This document shows, piece after piece, positions 54,155 to 64,000 of a stretch of DNA of 64,000 nucleotides. The stretch's first letter is position 1, and each line of letters begins with the position of its first letter. Made by a program: the position numbers and the translations under genes. Source of the DNA: Skeletonema tropicum (lineage: Eukaryota; Bacillariophyta; Thalassiosirophyceae; Thalassiosirales; Thalassiosiraceae); contig CM074135.1 of NCBI GenBank assembly GCA_037178625.1, positions 1,056,001 through 1,120,000 of the forward strand. The letters run 5' to 3'. The notes beneath the pieces are model-generated. The model saw only the letters and a program-made list of their open reading frames with translations, searched no databases and had not been told where the DNA came from.

Positions 54155-57100
54155 TCACTGATCATGGTCCCGAGCACGTGCTCTTTTCAATAATGCCTTG
54201 GCCGTTTCTTCGCCAGTACTATTGACCAATGCCAAGAAATGTCCATCCTCTTTTGACAACAAGTCACTTGGACTACCAAACTCCATCATCTTTCCGTCGC
54301 CTAGTACTAAAACTTTATCGTAGTCAATGATTGTGTCTAGTCGGTGGGCAACAGAGATGATTGTAGCATCAGAAAATCTCTCCCTCAGAGTCTTCTGAAG
54401 TAGTTGGTCAGTCTTGGAGTCGACATTTGCGGACGGCTCGTCTAAGACTATAATATTATTGCGGAGCAGAACTGCTCGAGCTAAACAGAGCAACTGCCTC
54501 TGTCCAACACTAAAGTTGCTACCTTCGTGTGCGACAGCTGCGCCAAGCTGCAAAGGTAACGCTTTAACCGCATCAATCATTTGTACTGCTTCCAAAGCAT
54601 CCCAAATTGTATCATCTGCGTACTTGTTGAAAGGGTCTAGATTGTCACGAACAGTGTATCCACTGAAAAGAACTGGAGATTGAGGTATAACAGCCATTGA
54701 TGTTCGCAGTCTCTGCAAACCGATAGAACTTATGTCAATTCCGTCAATCTCAATAAAGCCTTTCTCCGTCTCAAGTAGTCTTAATAATGATTGTACCATA
54801 GAAGACTTGCCCGAACCAGTCCTTCCGACAACACCTAACCTCTCACCAGCTCCTACAGCGAAAGACAAACCATCAAGGCAGACTGGTAGAGATGCTCTGT
54901 ATCTGACAGTCAAATCATTGACTATGATGGAAGGGCTCAAAGGCCAATCTTTGTCGATAGATTTGTCGTGGTCAAGTTTGAAAGGAGCTTCTGATGGTAA
55001 CCCGTGAAATTCATGAAGTCGTTCAACACTGACCATTTGATTAGTGACCTCCTGCAAGCAAAAATAAGAAGAGCGTAAGCAGAAATAAGAAGAGTGAGAA
55101 CCAAGAAAGGTGACAGTGAGTTTGCTGTGTTGGCTTCCAGATTCTTACCGCACTCTGCCGCACAATCCAAGGAAAGTTTGTTGTAGATATCTGTATCAGC
55201 AGCGTCAACGCAAGCCCAATAACAGACGGCTGAATGTCAAGCCAGCCTTTTTCGTAGAAAAGAACCGCAGAGAAGGAAGCCACCGAAGTAAAAACAAAAG
55301 AGATGATGTCCAAATTAAATGCAAACCACCGTGAACACAACGTAAATGCAAAAGCCGCCTTTGTGTGCGCAGTTTGAATGCTTTCAAAATTGTTGAAGAA
55401 ATAATTCATCTTCCCGTTACATCTGATTGTTCTCACTCCCTTTAGGGACTCACTCATCATCGCAAAGACAGGCGATCTTGCCATACCCTCAATCCTCTTC
55501 AACTCACGAGTTGTTTTCACAAACATGTTCCGGAGTTTGATAAAGTAGCACATCAATGGTAGTAACGCGATCAGCGTAAAAGGAAGTGAAATTATTGCAG
55601 TTGCGATGGATCCAACGACAAGGAAGAGCCCAACTGCAAAGTCGTAGATTGTAAGAGGAAGAGTTTCATCACAGATGCCAACATCGGCACTGAAGCGATT
55701 GAGAATTCGACCAACTGGATTGGTATCAAAGAACTCAATTTTTGCACGAAGCACAGAAGATAGCATGAGATTGTGCAGTCGTTTAGAAGCTTTGATCAAT
55801 GAATAGAATGTACAATATGCTCGCGCTATCGAAAACAATACCACACCACCAGTCAGCCACAACACAGTATTGACATACGAGGCTTGTTTGTCCGCGGAAG
55901 CTCCAGACCAATTACCCATTATCACGATGACAAGCAAATATACGGTTTGTGTAATTCCAAACATGATCAATAACCCAAGAGTGGTTGGTACACCTATAGC
56001 ATTCGCGTAGGCTCTCCACGTATCCATCTTTATCACCCCTGTTGTCCTCCTCTCTTTCTGTGCATTTTGTTCAGTCGTCATTGATGCTGCATCTGCTTTG
56101 TCGGCAATTGTGTTTGAAGGTGAAGTACTCATTTGCCTGTCTGTATTATCATCGGCATCGTAAGAACTACTATGTTCTGCCCCTAAACCCGCTTGTGTTG
56201 TATGCAACAGCTTGCCTTTGGAATTTGCAACACATTCAGAGTAGGAGCCCATTCGTACGACTCTTCCTTCATCTATGAATATACAACTGTCTGCATCGTC
56301 ACAAAACTGCAATTGATGGGTAGCTAATACAACACATCGCCCGCGCTTTGTAGCAAGTTTCCGAATAGCAGAGTAAAACAAGGCCCGAGCGACTTTGCTG
56401 TCGACGGCTGAAAGACAATCGTCGATTAGAAGTATATCTGAATCACAATACAGCGCACGAGCTAGTCCTATACGGGCTCGTTGGCCGCCAGAGCACTGTA
56501 CGCCACGATCACCCAAGATTTGCGAGTCCTGAAAGAAATCCTCATCAAGTCCACATGCTTGGAATACTTCGTCATACCACGTTTGATTGAAGTCACTTCC
56601 CATTATTATATTCTCACGAACTGTAGCATTCATGATCCAGCTATCTTGCACTGCGTACGAAAGTGATCTATACTTTCTTTCTATCTTTCCTTCTGACGCA
56701 GGCAGCTCGCCTGCTAGAGCAGCTAGTAAAGCGCTCTTTCCGGAGCCTACAACTCCAATGAGACAGTAAAGTTTTCCTGCTTCGAGTGAAAGTGATATAT
56801 CCGAAAGTGCAACTGTTCGAGTAATGTCTTTCGCTGAAATCCCATCCCAATGACATGTAACGTGCAGCAGCGACAACAAAATGCTGCTTTGTACTGCATC
56901 TGTCCCATTCACTTCTTGGTCACAGTGCTCTGGCAGCATTAACAATGCTTGAATTCGTTTACAACTGATGAAACATTCAGAAAGACCCATCGCGATACTG
57001 GGCATATGCTTGGAAAGAATATATTGTAACGTGTTGAAGAGAGTGATAGCGGTGAAGACAGTCTTGGGCGACAAAACTCTTCCATTCGCCTTCACATCAA

Positions 57101-58124
57101 TCGTGAAAGTAATCACTGACACTAGCAACGAAGTAAAGTAAAACAAAGCCTCGTTGAATGCCTTGTAGATGCTAGCTCTGTACAGTACATTTACTTCTTG
57201 CTCTCTTTGATATGCAATCTTTTCCCTAAAACTGTCCTCCCAACAATTAAACTTCATTACTCTGTTGCCGAGTACGGTTTGAGACACCAAACTAACGCGA
57301 GAATCAGTCAATGCAGCCACTCTGGATCTAAAGAACGCAAACTTTCTTCCAGCATAGATTTGTATTGGCAGTATCAGAATCATGAGAGAGAATCCGACTG
57401 CGAAGGCAGGCCCCGTGACAATTATCCCAGTAACCAAGATCAATATTGAGGCGATTGGGCCGACAATTATGAATACAGCCCACACTGATGCGAGCAAGAA
57501 GCGTTCTACGTCGTTTGACGCCAAATTCGTGACGTGGCCATTGCTAACATCAACGCCTATCGATGGTAGGCGAAGAGTCTTGTGGTAGATTGTAGCAATT
57601 AGTCCCACTTTCAACTGAAGGCCTTTGCAATATGAATAGAAGAAACAGTGTTGCTTTGATGGAAATGCAATCAGGCCACAGACAGTAAGTAACCCGGCAT
57701 GTAGATAAGCCATCTTGGCATCAACAACTTTCTCACTCGTGGAAGCAGCATCACTATCATACCTTCCAAACTCTTCCATTAACATGCCCAGTGCCCAAGC
57801 CTGACCAATCCTTGCAATAAAGTTGGTGAAAGCAAGTAGCTGCGCCTTCCATGAAGATCTCATGAAATCTGCAAACAAACCTCGCCCAAGATTCATCCGC
57901 CCTGATTTTACTTCCTCTGCCCATATCTTTTCAATTTTCAATCTATTGTGGCACGGCAATTCCTCATATCGGAGTTCTGAAAGATCATCTTCTTTGAGTG
58001 GTCGCTGAGAACCCAGTTTCAACGTTGGATAAGCAGAGTGAAAGAAGAATTTGGAGATTATGCTTTCGGACTGCTGGGTGGCATCACTCTTTGAGCGTCC
58101 TTCATTCTCGGTGAAGCTATCCAT
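54155..58124 (-). CDS. ABCC-type full ABC transporter (MRP family)
   Basis: Exports conjugated organic anions or metal-thiol complexes in this family. Exons 58124-55149 and 55051-54155, with a 97-nt GTAAGA...CAG intron, give 1290 aa from ATG 58124. Layout is TMD1-NBD1-TMD2-NBD2 without the extra TMD0 of long MRPs, so MRP4/short type. NBD1: Walker A GVVGSGKSA, signature CSGGQRARIGLARAL, Walker B LLIDDCLSAVD, in which Asp replaces the catalytic Glu as is usual in ABCC NBD1. NBD2: Walker A GRTGSGKSS, signature FSVGQRQLLCLARA (SVGQ instead of SGGQ) and Walker B IIVLDEPSANVD with the catalytic Glu. The intron lies between TMD2 and NBD2. Location (plasma membrane or vacuole) is unknown. Confidence 0.92.
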
Positions 58125-58390
58125 CAACAATTTATCTGCCGGCAGAATTATGATGATGCATCTACTTTCTCTGACTTCACAACACGTCAAGTACCTCCAG
58201 TACTGGACTTATGTTCCTACGGACTTGATCGGTGCATCTACTTTCTGTATGGTACGACTTCACAACGCAATGGATGCGATGGATGATGTGCTGTGGGATG
58301 TGGCGGAGTGCAAAAGCGCGCGAAGTGCAAAACGCTGCCCGGCCGCCCCGTTACATCCATTACGCTGACGTCACATTGTCCATTGTATGT

Positions 58391-59132
58391 TACCCTAATT
58401 TATATATGGTGGTAACGAGACCACTTCGAGAAAACGAGACTAGTGATCGGGTCTCTTTTGATAGCGAGACATGTCCGGCAAGGGCCATAACGAGACTAGA
58501 GATTGGCATCTTTTTTGTGAGAAGTTTCTCCCTTTTGAGAAAAGTCTTTACAAGATCAACACAGAACAGCCCCGGCCATCGTCCGAGCCGGCGCAAACTT
58601 CTGCATTTCATCGCATTGGCTCTGCAAGCTACGTGTATCGAACTACTGGATAAGTTATCACTTAGTAGAACGTGAGTTATATACTTCTTCCTACTATGAC
58701 TACATTACTCCCCCCCCCTACTTTAACACAGAGGATCTTGTGCGAAGAGCTTGGACCGTTTGCCAGTACAAATCTAAGGAGGACATTGCAAATGTAGACG
58801 CTGGAAGTAGTGCAATTGTTGAATATGATGAGGCGATGTTGGGCAGAATTGTGGAACAAACCGCTGGAGCAGATGCATTGACTCTCTTCAATGATCCAGA
58901 AACCGTGAGTTTCCTGAAGACGACGCGGGCGGAGTAAGAGATGCAGCAGTGATGCTTCAGATACAGTAGGTGTGGAAGTAGGAGGATAGATAGGTTAAGC
59001 CATAACGAGACCATTTTTTAATAACGAGACCACTTTTCAATAACGAGACTAGTTTCTCGAGGTGGCCTTGGTAACGAGACTAAGGAAAAATCCAAAACGA
59101 GACTAGTCTCGTTACCACCATAAATTAGGGTA
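58391..59132. mobile_element. Inverted-repeat element with TAACGAGAC subterminal repeats
   Basis: TACCCTAATTTAT...TGGTGGTAACGAGAC at 58391-58419 is matched in inverse orientation at 59107-59132. TAACGAGAC or AACGAGAC words recur at both ends (near 58412, 58434, 58482, 58999, 59020, 59039, 59071, 59096). Flanks are CATTGTATG on the left and CATTATTGTATG on the right, a possible 9-bp target duplication with a 3-bp change; this would suit a Mutator-like element. The interior is not transposase-like. Confidence 0.65.
58730..58937 (+). pseudogene. Exon-like segment inside the inverted-repeat element
   Basis: After a pyrimidine-rich stretch ending AACACAG (a good 3' splice site) there is an open frame QDLVRRAWTVCQYKSKED ... 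VEYDEAMLGRIVEQTAG ... SFLKTTRAE then TAA at 58935. A GTGAGT donor ~60 bp upstream (58670) would join it to preceding open sequence. I do not recognise the protein. It may be a captured host exon or the element's own gene remnant. Confidence 0.4.
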
Positions 59133-59191
59133 CATTATTGTATGATCTTGACATCTTCCACTTTTTTCACTTGCCACTTGCCAAAAACACG

Positions 59192-59845
59192 ATGATGACG
59201 TTTCACCACTACCCAATTTCTTTTCTACTATTGAGTCTATTACTAGTCTGCACAACTCCAGTATCTGCATTTAATATTGATGTTAGTAGGAGCAGAGCGG
59301 TTGATCCGATATCACAAATTTCGCGTCGAGATGTCCTCTCAAGAACTATTGCCGCAACTTCGTTAATATCACTACCCACAAAAGCACTGTCGATTGAGTC
59401 AACAACATTTGTTGCGGGTACTGCAACTCTTCAGACAGGATTATCCAACGACAATGTTGTGTCTGGAGCTGCGCTATATGTGACATGCCGACCGAATAGA
59501 CCCGATAATGTACCCAAGGCAATTCTGGATGGTTCTCGAGGGAAGCCACCGCCGGTCTTGGCAGCGAGGTTTGAGAATCCCCAATTCCCCTTTGAATTCA
59601 GTTTAACAACAGATAACTTGACTCCTGAAGGTGCATCTGCAGTTGAGGGGAGTTCAGGAACTATATGGTGGAGCGGAGAAGATTTGGTAGTGAGCGCAAG
59701 ATTAGATTCTGATGGTGTGGCTGCAACTCGAGATCCAAATGATCTGGTTGGGAGGGGGTTTTACTCCCCCAAAACAAATGATGCTGCAATGATTGAATTA
59801 CAAGGTCGTGGAATGTTTGGCAAAGCTGTTACTTCGAAAAAGTAA
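59192..59845 (+). CDS. Thylakoid-lumen protein with CcmI C-terminal-like domain
   Basis: 217 aa from ATG 59192. Three-part targeting: signal peptide ending TTPVSAF|N (24-27, ASAF motif), a short transit segment, then a twin-arginine signal SRRDVLSRTIAATSLIS (44-60) ending KALS, so Tat transport into the thylakoid lumen is predicted. The mature domain has GAALYVTCRPNR, PPVLAARF, FPFEFSLTTDNLTPEGAS, DLVVSARLDSDGVAATRDPNDLVG. This matches the periplasmic C-terminal domain of the bacterial cytochrome c maturation factor CcmI/CycH without its membrane and TPR parts. A lumenal role in handling apocytochrome c is possible but unproven. Confidence 0.78.
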   Translation: MMTFHHYPISFLLLSLLLVCTTPVSAFNIDVSRSRAVDPISQISRRDVLSRTIAATSLISLPTKALSIESTTFVAGTATLQTGLSNDNVVSGAALYVTCRPNRPDNVPKAILDGSRGKPPPVLAARFENPQFPFEFSLTTDNLTPEGASAVEGSSGTIWWSGEDLVVSARLDSDGVAATRDPNDLVGRGFYSPKTNDAAMIELQGRGMFGKAVTSKK

Positions 59846-60023
59846 ATATTGTAGAAGTAAGAGTATTTTTTATCCATAGAAAATGTTGTAATGATCGGTG
59901 TTTGTTGTATTGGATATTTGTTTTTTTTCTTTACCGATCCCCCCTCATGTTTTCTTCACTTATCAAGTTATTGATTGTTGCTTGTTGCAAGCGGTGAACA
60001 CCACAGGCCTTCGAGAATATCAA

Positions 60024-60341
60024 CTATCGAATAGAGCAATAAATAACTCGACCATCTCCTTCAAACCAATCTACATTAGGATTTTTCTTTATCGTCTCAA
60101 GATCAGATGGCGAGAGTGAAACTGCCAAGCTCGAATTGAACTCTCCAAAGTCATGATGAACATTTTTTGCCACAGCAAGAATTGACTCTCTTCCGTCATA
60201 ATTTCTATACTTCAAAACTGCACGGACTTTTGCTGGTTCAATTGGCGAAGCCGCTATATTTGATGCAGCCAGCGGCTGCGTTACACCGGCGGCTGGAATT
60301 TTGACCTGCGTAGGCAGGTCGCTGGGAATATCAGGGTTCAT
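60024..60341 (-). CDS. Small peptidase-inhibitor I9-like protein
   Basis: 105 aa, intronless. After a Pro/Ala-rich leader, the segment VRAVLKYRNYDGRESILAVA ... HDFGEFNSSLAVSLSPSDLETIKKNPNVDWFEGDGRV has the size and pattern of the inhibitor I9 / subtilisin-propeptide fold ('F...F.S...L....L..NP.V..iE.D'). Stand-alone I9 proteins act as inhibitors or chaperones of subtilases. No signal peptide is seen. Fold assignment is by pattern only. Confidence 0.6.
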   Translation of the reverse strand: MNPDIPSDLPTQVKIPAAGVTQPLAASNIAASPIEPAKVRAVLKYRNYDGRESILAVAKNVHHDFGEFNSSLAVSLSPSDLETIKKNPNVDWFEGDGRVIYCSIR

Positions 60342-60568
60342 AGATTGCTTTGTCTCCAGAGAGCGGACGTTCTGTTGATTTGGTAGGCTAATCTCTCTTT
60401 ATTAGTGCGTGTATTTTTATGTTCATCTCGCTACTCGCGATGGAGTCGACGCGATGATTACACAAAAAAGAAGAGTGGTATGCGTGATGGAGTTTTCGTG
60501 ATGTAAGATGTAACATCATCACATGTCATGATGTAAGCCTGTTTTTTCTAAAAGGGGAGGTAGGAAAA

Positions 60569-61519
60569 TAGCGTAATGGAATTTCACCATTTTTGGAGGG
60601 GGTTGAAAATTGCAGGTTGAAATTTCAGAAATTTCAGAAATTTCAAGGGATTAAATTTCACTCTAGCTTATCCTGAGATAGTCGTAATACTTTGCACTCT
60701 GCAGTCAACACATCACTCTAAGAGAGACTGTCAGCAAGCTTCTTTCCAAGCATCTTCTTCGCATCCATGATATGACGGAGGTTTTCCTTCCCTCGAAGAA
60801 GTGCAACACCAGTTGGATCCTTCATCCTATTTCTATCCTTCACAAGAATGCTGTTCTTCAGAGGTTTGGCCCTACGCTCACAATCCATCGATCCGACAGT
60901 TCCCATAGACATTAGAGGCTTAGCAACCAATCGATAGAAGTCAGATGATCCTGCATAACATTCAAACCACGTGATGCGACCAGAAATAGCACCAGTTGAT
61001 TCCACATACTGTACCACATTTTTGATACTAAAAGACTTGTTGTTCTGTTGCAGCTGTTCCAAAGATGGAAGCGATGGAAGTGGAACGTCAAAAGAATGAA
61101 ACCAGTCATTGTTTTGAGTATCAAAGTCCTCAAAATCCTTTTTAACTCTCCTCCGCATCTCATCAGAACCATCTTCACCCAAAGGCACATACCACTCGAT
61201 CATCTTCCTTACGAGCGCAGCCTTGTTAGGAATAAGTAATACTGCATTGTTAGTCGCCAGCATTTTGGTGAAGAGTTACTCTCCGCTGAGTTGACAAACT
61301 CATCATCTGGATGGTGCGTGGTGTTCTTTGGGGTTTGGTGGTTGGTGGAATGAAGGGTCTTAGGTTATTTTTGTGCTACGTGTTGGTTCAGTACCATCCG
61401 TTCGCGCCAGAATTTTTGTGAAATTTCATTGTTGGCCAAAATTGGTGCAACTTTCACCCTGTAAATTTCACGAAAGTTGCAGTAGTGAAATTTCACCCTT
61501 TTGAAATTCCATTACGCTA
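60569..61519. mobile_element. hAT-family transposon with 8-bp target-site duplication
   Basis: TAGCGTAATGGAATTTCA (60569-60586) is exactly inverted at 61502-61519. The direct repeat TAGGAAAA flanks it on both sides (60561-60568 and 61520-61527), the 8-bp duplication expected of hAT elements. GAAATTTCA-type palindromic words are repeated at both ends (60581-60660 and 61410-61508) as subterminal repeats. The 951-bp element carries a transposase fragment. Confidence 0.85.
60718..61263 (-). CDS. hAT transposase C-terminal fragment
   Basis: 181 codons. The end has GTVGSMDCERRAKPLKNSIL ... KDRNRMKDPTGVALLRGKEN, the pattern of the hAT C-terminal dimerisation region (S..S..ER.FS ... RNRL ... L..LK.NL). 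The BED zinc finger and the RNase H-like DDE core are absent, so the element is non-autonomous although this ORF is intact. Retention of an open frame suggests recent activity or a young insertion. Confidence 0.7.
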   Translation of the reverse strand: MLATNNAVLLIPNKAALVRKMIEWYVPLGEDGSDEMRRRVKKDFEDFDTQNNDWFHSFDVPLPSLPSLEQLQQNNKSFSIKNVVQYVESTGAISGRITWFECYAGSSDFYRLVAKPLMSMGTVGSMDCERRAKPLKNSILVKDRNRMKDPTGVALLRGKENLRHIMDAKKMLGKKLADSLS

Positions 61520-62044
61520 TAGGAAAAATTCCGCGAACGCTTGACGGACGAAAATATGGCATGTTGGCCAAATTTGGCTTTATGCACTTATGACCATGTA
61601 CTAAGAGGTAATTGATTGCTCTCTCTATACGTCTATAAAGTAATATTCTGAGATGTCTTTAATGCCATTAATTTTGACTTTATTGCTGTGTACAAAATTA
61701 ATTTCGCCCCCTCAGGCCGATCCTTACGGTCTGTCACACATGACAATTTACTTGAAGTAGAAAATAAAATCAGAAAATTTTGACCCTTACGGGCCCCTTT
61801 TTTTTGTCTAGTCCTCAACCCAACTACACAAAAGGGAAAAAGAGGCCAGAAAACTGTCTAGTTGGATTCCAAGTACATAAATTGTACAGATGATAATACA
61901 GTTGATCGAGATGAACCGACGTCTTCTCATTCCATTTCTTTACTGCCAATGACATCAATTTAAATTACGGCTGCACAATCAATTGAGTTGCCTCGCCATC
62001 ATCACCACATTTCCTTCAACTAGTTTTTATTGCTGCTATTGAGT

Positions 62045-62683
62045 ATGGCATCAAGTGCAGTATCAGCCGGGCCTGCACCGGCACCACCGCCACCACCAAA
62101 GAAGAGCACATCAGCTGAAATCGACAGTCGCAGTCATAAGGAAATACAGCGGTTATGTGCTGCCTTTGCTTTGCATTCCTGCCGAGGAACAACCTACAGC
62201 AGAAGTACTCTAGAAAAAGAATTGAAGAAACGTTTCCATGGTGATGCTAACGTGTCATTACAAATTGAAGACTTCATCAAGGGAAAAAATCATTACAAGG
62301 TATTACAGAAGAAGGCAGATGTACATAACACCGGCCTGTCATCTGAATCAGGTTGGGAAACTGTGCTACATGAAAATTTCCGCCGTGGCAACTCTCCTCT
62401 TATTTATGGTGACAACCTCACAATGGATGTCCTCGCACGATCTGCCAAAACAAATCCAAATTCCACTATCGGGGGAGCGTCGTTGTTCAAGTTTGCCAAG
62501 TTTGAGATTGCTGAAGCATTAAAAATACAGACCTGCATGTCTGATGCTGTACAGGCTGGTATTGTGGCTGGTCCCACTGATGGTCGTTATCAGTTTGCTT
62601 CAGGTAAGAACGACTCTGAGAAGTGCCAATTGTGCAGGGCACAACATGTGAGCCAAACTCTATCGACGGACTCAGTGGAGTGA
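62045..62683 (+). CDS. Second ORF of the Harbinger-like element
   Basis: 212 aa from ATG 62045: Pro-rich start (PAPAPPPPPKK), then a helical region IQRLCAAFALHSC with KELKKRFHGDA, and a Cys pair CQLCRAQH near the end. Not recognised as a known domain. Position between the inverted ends, opposite to the transposase, suggests an accessory DNA-binding protein comparable to the Myb-like partner of other Harbingers, but no Myb motif is evident. Its end overlaps the transposase ORF end by 12 bp. Confidence 0.55.
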   Translation: MASSAVSAGPAPAPPPPPKKSTSAEIDSRSHKEIQRLCAAFALHSCRGTTYSRSTLEKELKKRFHGDANVSLQIEDFIKGKNHYKVLQKKADVHNTGLSSESGWETVLHENFRRGNSPLIYGDNLTMDVLARSAKTNPNSTIGGASLFKFAKFEIAEALKIQTCMSDAVQAGIVAGPTDGRYQFASGKNDSEKCQLCRAQHVSQTLSTDSVE

Positions 62684-63637
62684 AGGAGGACACCGGATTT
62701 CAAAATTCTCCACCGTCCCTTTAATATTCCAAAAGTGCACTCTGAGGTAGGAAAAGGAAAGAATCAACGTCTTATCATTGAATGAGCCGGGATTACCAGG
62801 GGTGCTAGCGAGGATTCGTCTGTGGTGATTTGCGGTCAAATTGTATGTTCGTGTAGCGTGCTTGGACTTAAATCCAATGTGAGCTCGTTTTTTATTCCAT
62901 CTGCACAATTCGTGAACAATGTGAGTTGCATCCGTGGAGCCAAACGCACCAGGCAATCCAGCCAGCAGAAACTCATACATATGTTCTTTTACCTCTTCCT
63001 CACTCTGTGGAGCCTTCACCCACTTCTCATAAAGAATAGTGCTCCCGACCTCAATGAATTTGCGTAAAAAGTTACGATGGACCTCTTCTGAAATAGCAGT
63101 TGACTCCTCTAAGTCATCAAATGTAAGGCCTCGGCCAAGATAGCGGAATGCTCCAAGAATTAATAATTCAAGAGGAGAAGACTCTTTCCCGGTTGCATCT
63201 TTCCCCATCCACCTTGGAAACCAATTCTCCCGCTTTGCTTCTTCTACGAATCACTCGAATTCTTGGTAGGGGAGGCGGAACCGGCGGCGAAACTTTTTGA
63301 GGAATCTACTGTCATGCCGCTGGGGGCAGTCGACATACATGTGCCACCATAAAGACTGTTGTGGTGGAATAGCCTCAAGAATTCCATCCTCATTCCTCCT
63401 TGCTAAAATAATTCTCTTTTTCCGGCGTTTCTTTTCACGAGGATTTACGTCATCGTCATTGCAACGTTCGTCGTTGCTGTCATCAACCATGTTGAGCAGA
63501 TCGTCTTCGTCTTCATCCATCACCATGTGCAAAAATCTATCTGTGCTGATATATCCACTGGCATCAAAACAGTCATTAATGGACATTGCATCGTCCCTCA
63601 TCTGACCAAGCAGATCGGCTGCAGCTGCGTAAGACAT
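62672..63637 (-). pseudogene. PIF/Harbinger transposase, truncated and with in-frame stop
   Basis: Starts MSYAAAADLLGQM at 63637. Harbinger-like features: WWHMYVDCPQRHDSRFLKKF and RRRFRLPYQEF, then after a TGA at 63251-63253 in the same frame FVEEAKRENWFPRW, MGKDATGKESSPLELLILGA, FDDLEESTAISEEVHRNFL and GSTDATHIV with the first catalytic Asp, then SFNDKTLI. The sequence then loses homology near 62770, so the second Asp and the Glu of the DDE triad are missing. It cannot be an active enzyme. Confidence 0.8.
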
Positions 63638-63945
63638 GGTGGTGGCGGAGGGTGTACTATTGTAGTTGCACAAGATGGAAGTGGCTGCAGCCGAGCGAGG
63701 CGAGGTAAATATTAAATAGAAGTAGAAGGCGTCGGAGGTCTTGGCGCGTGCGACGTGGAACAAATCCAGAAAAAAATCTACACAACACCGTAAGGCTCAA
63801 AAATTGGCACCTAGTAATTTTGTACTTGTAGCTAGAGTACAAAAATATTTTTGACTCACCGTAAGGATCGGCCTCAGCTAGGTTTTGTTGCCTCACACAT
63901 GCCACAAAACGCCTTTTCGTGCTCCGTGTTTTGCTGCCAATGCTG

Positions 63946-64000
63946 CCTCCGATAGCCCTCCGATAGCGCTCCGATAGCGCTCTTATAGCCCTCTGATGGC
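63946..64000. repeat. 12-bp tandem repeat at the right window edge
   Basis: Units of CTCCGATAGCGC (variants CTCCGATAGCCC, CTCTTATAGCCC, CTCTGATGGC) repeat about 4.5 times and run off the window. Confidence 0.8.

Larger units (their letters stand above)
61715..63874. mobile_element. PIF/Harbinger-like transposon with TCA target duplication
   Basis: GGCCGATCCTTACGGT at 61715-61730 is inverted at 63859-63874, and similarity continues loosely for ~90 bp to a second TTACGG word (near 61790 and 63788). TCA flanks both ends (61712-61714 and 63875-63877), a 3-bp duplication as in PIF/Harbinger. Inside are two convergent genes, a DDE transposase (minus) and a second ORF (plus), the usual two-gene plan. 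Size 2160 bp. Confidence 0.8.

Noticed and set aside
1..64000. TGA reassigned to an amino acid
   Set aside because: TGA is the natural end of well-conserved genes here (bestrophin-like, MYND, chromatin-type, dUTPase neighbours), so the standard code holds.
1..64000. tRNA, rRNA and CRISPR arrays
   Set aside because: No T-arm GTTCRA context with matching stems, no rRNA-like blocks, and the tandem repeats lack the repeat-spacer pattern.

Overview
The window is nuclear DNA of a photosynthetic stramenopile, most likely a centric diatom (inference). Several proteins start with a signal peptide followed by the 'ASAF'-type plastid cleavage motif used by algae with secondary red plastids. They include a glutaredoxin, a class II aldolase-like protein, a thylakoid-lumen protein and a conserved plastid protein. 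Genes are dense on both strands and carry a few short introns (about 66-125 nt, mostly GTAAGT/GTGAGT...AG). There are no operons, and I found no rRNA, tRNA or CRISPR. Intron positions were set by eye from splice motifs and protein continuity, not from transcripts.

Layout. 0-1.3 kb: N-terminal part of an inositol polyphosphate 5-phosphatase, minus strand, cut by the window edge. 1.75-3.25 kb: eight copies of a ~185-bp tandem repeat. 3.6-6.9 kb: bestrophin-like channel and an N-myristoylated CaMKK-like kinase. 7.7-8.4 kb: decayed Pif1/Helitron-type helicase fragment. 8.8-12.6 kb: multicopper oxidase fused in frame to an ABCG-type membrane domain. 12.6-19 kb: HAD nucleotidase, MYND zinc-finger protein, plastid glutaredoxin and MFSD5-like transporter. 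19-26.5 kb: gamma-butyrobetaine dioxygenase-like gene, cyclophilin and COG3, several with broken reading frames; a palindromic TACCCGA-repeat element lies between them. 26.8-33.5 kb: plastid protein and a 1316-aa chromatin-type protein (GNAT, LysM x2, HMG box x2, AT-hook x2, MBD-like). 33.6-40.4 kb: Kir channel, GST-like protein, SGNH esterase, hypothetical genes and FKBP. 40.6-42.3 kb: tandem pair of membrane-protein genes. 43.4-52 kb: class II aldolase, TTL-like ligase, ribonucleotide reductase R2 (5' end missing), MORN protein, dUTPase, coiled-coil ER protein and eIF1. 52.3-53.7 kb: decayed DDE transposon. 54.2-58.1 kb: ABCC transporter. 58.4-64 kb: three more mobile elements around a CcmI-like thylakoid-lumen protein and an I9-like inhibitor.

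Functional links are modest. R2 and dUTPase both act in dNTP supply and lie about 1.5 kb apart. An E2F-like site lies upstream of R2, and similar sites precede both copies of the tandem membrane-protein pair. The right-hand 12 kb is dominated by transposons with recognisable inverted termini; target-site duplications are clear for two of them (8-bp TAGGAAAA for a hAT element, TCA for a Harbinger element).

The most unusual items are the oxidase-ABCG fusion, the GNAT-LysM-HMG-MBD-like chimera, and a cluster of small coding indels at 18-26 kb that is either local assembly error or real gene decay.
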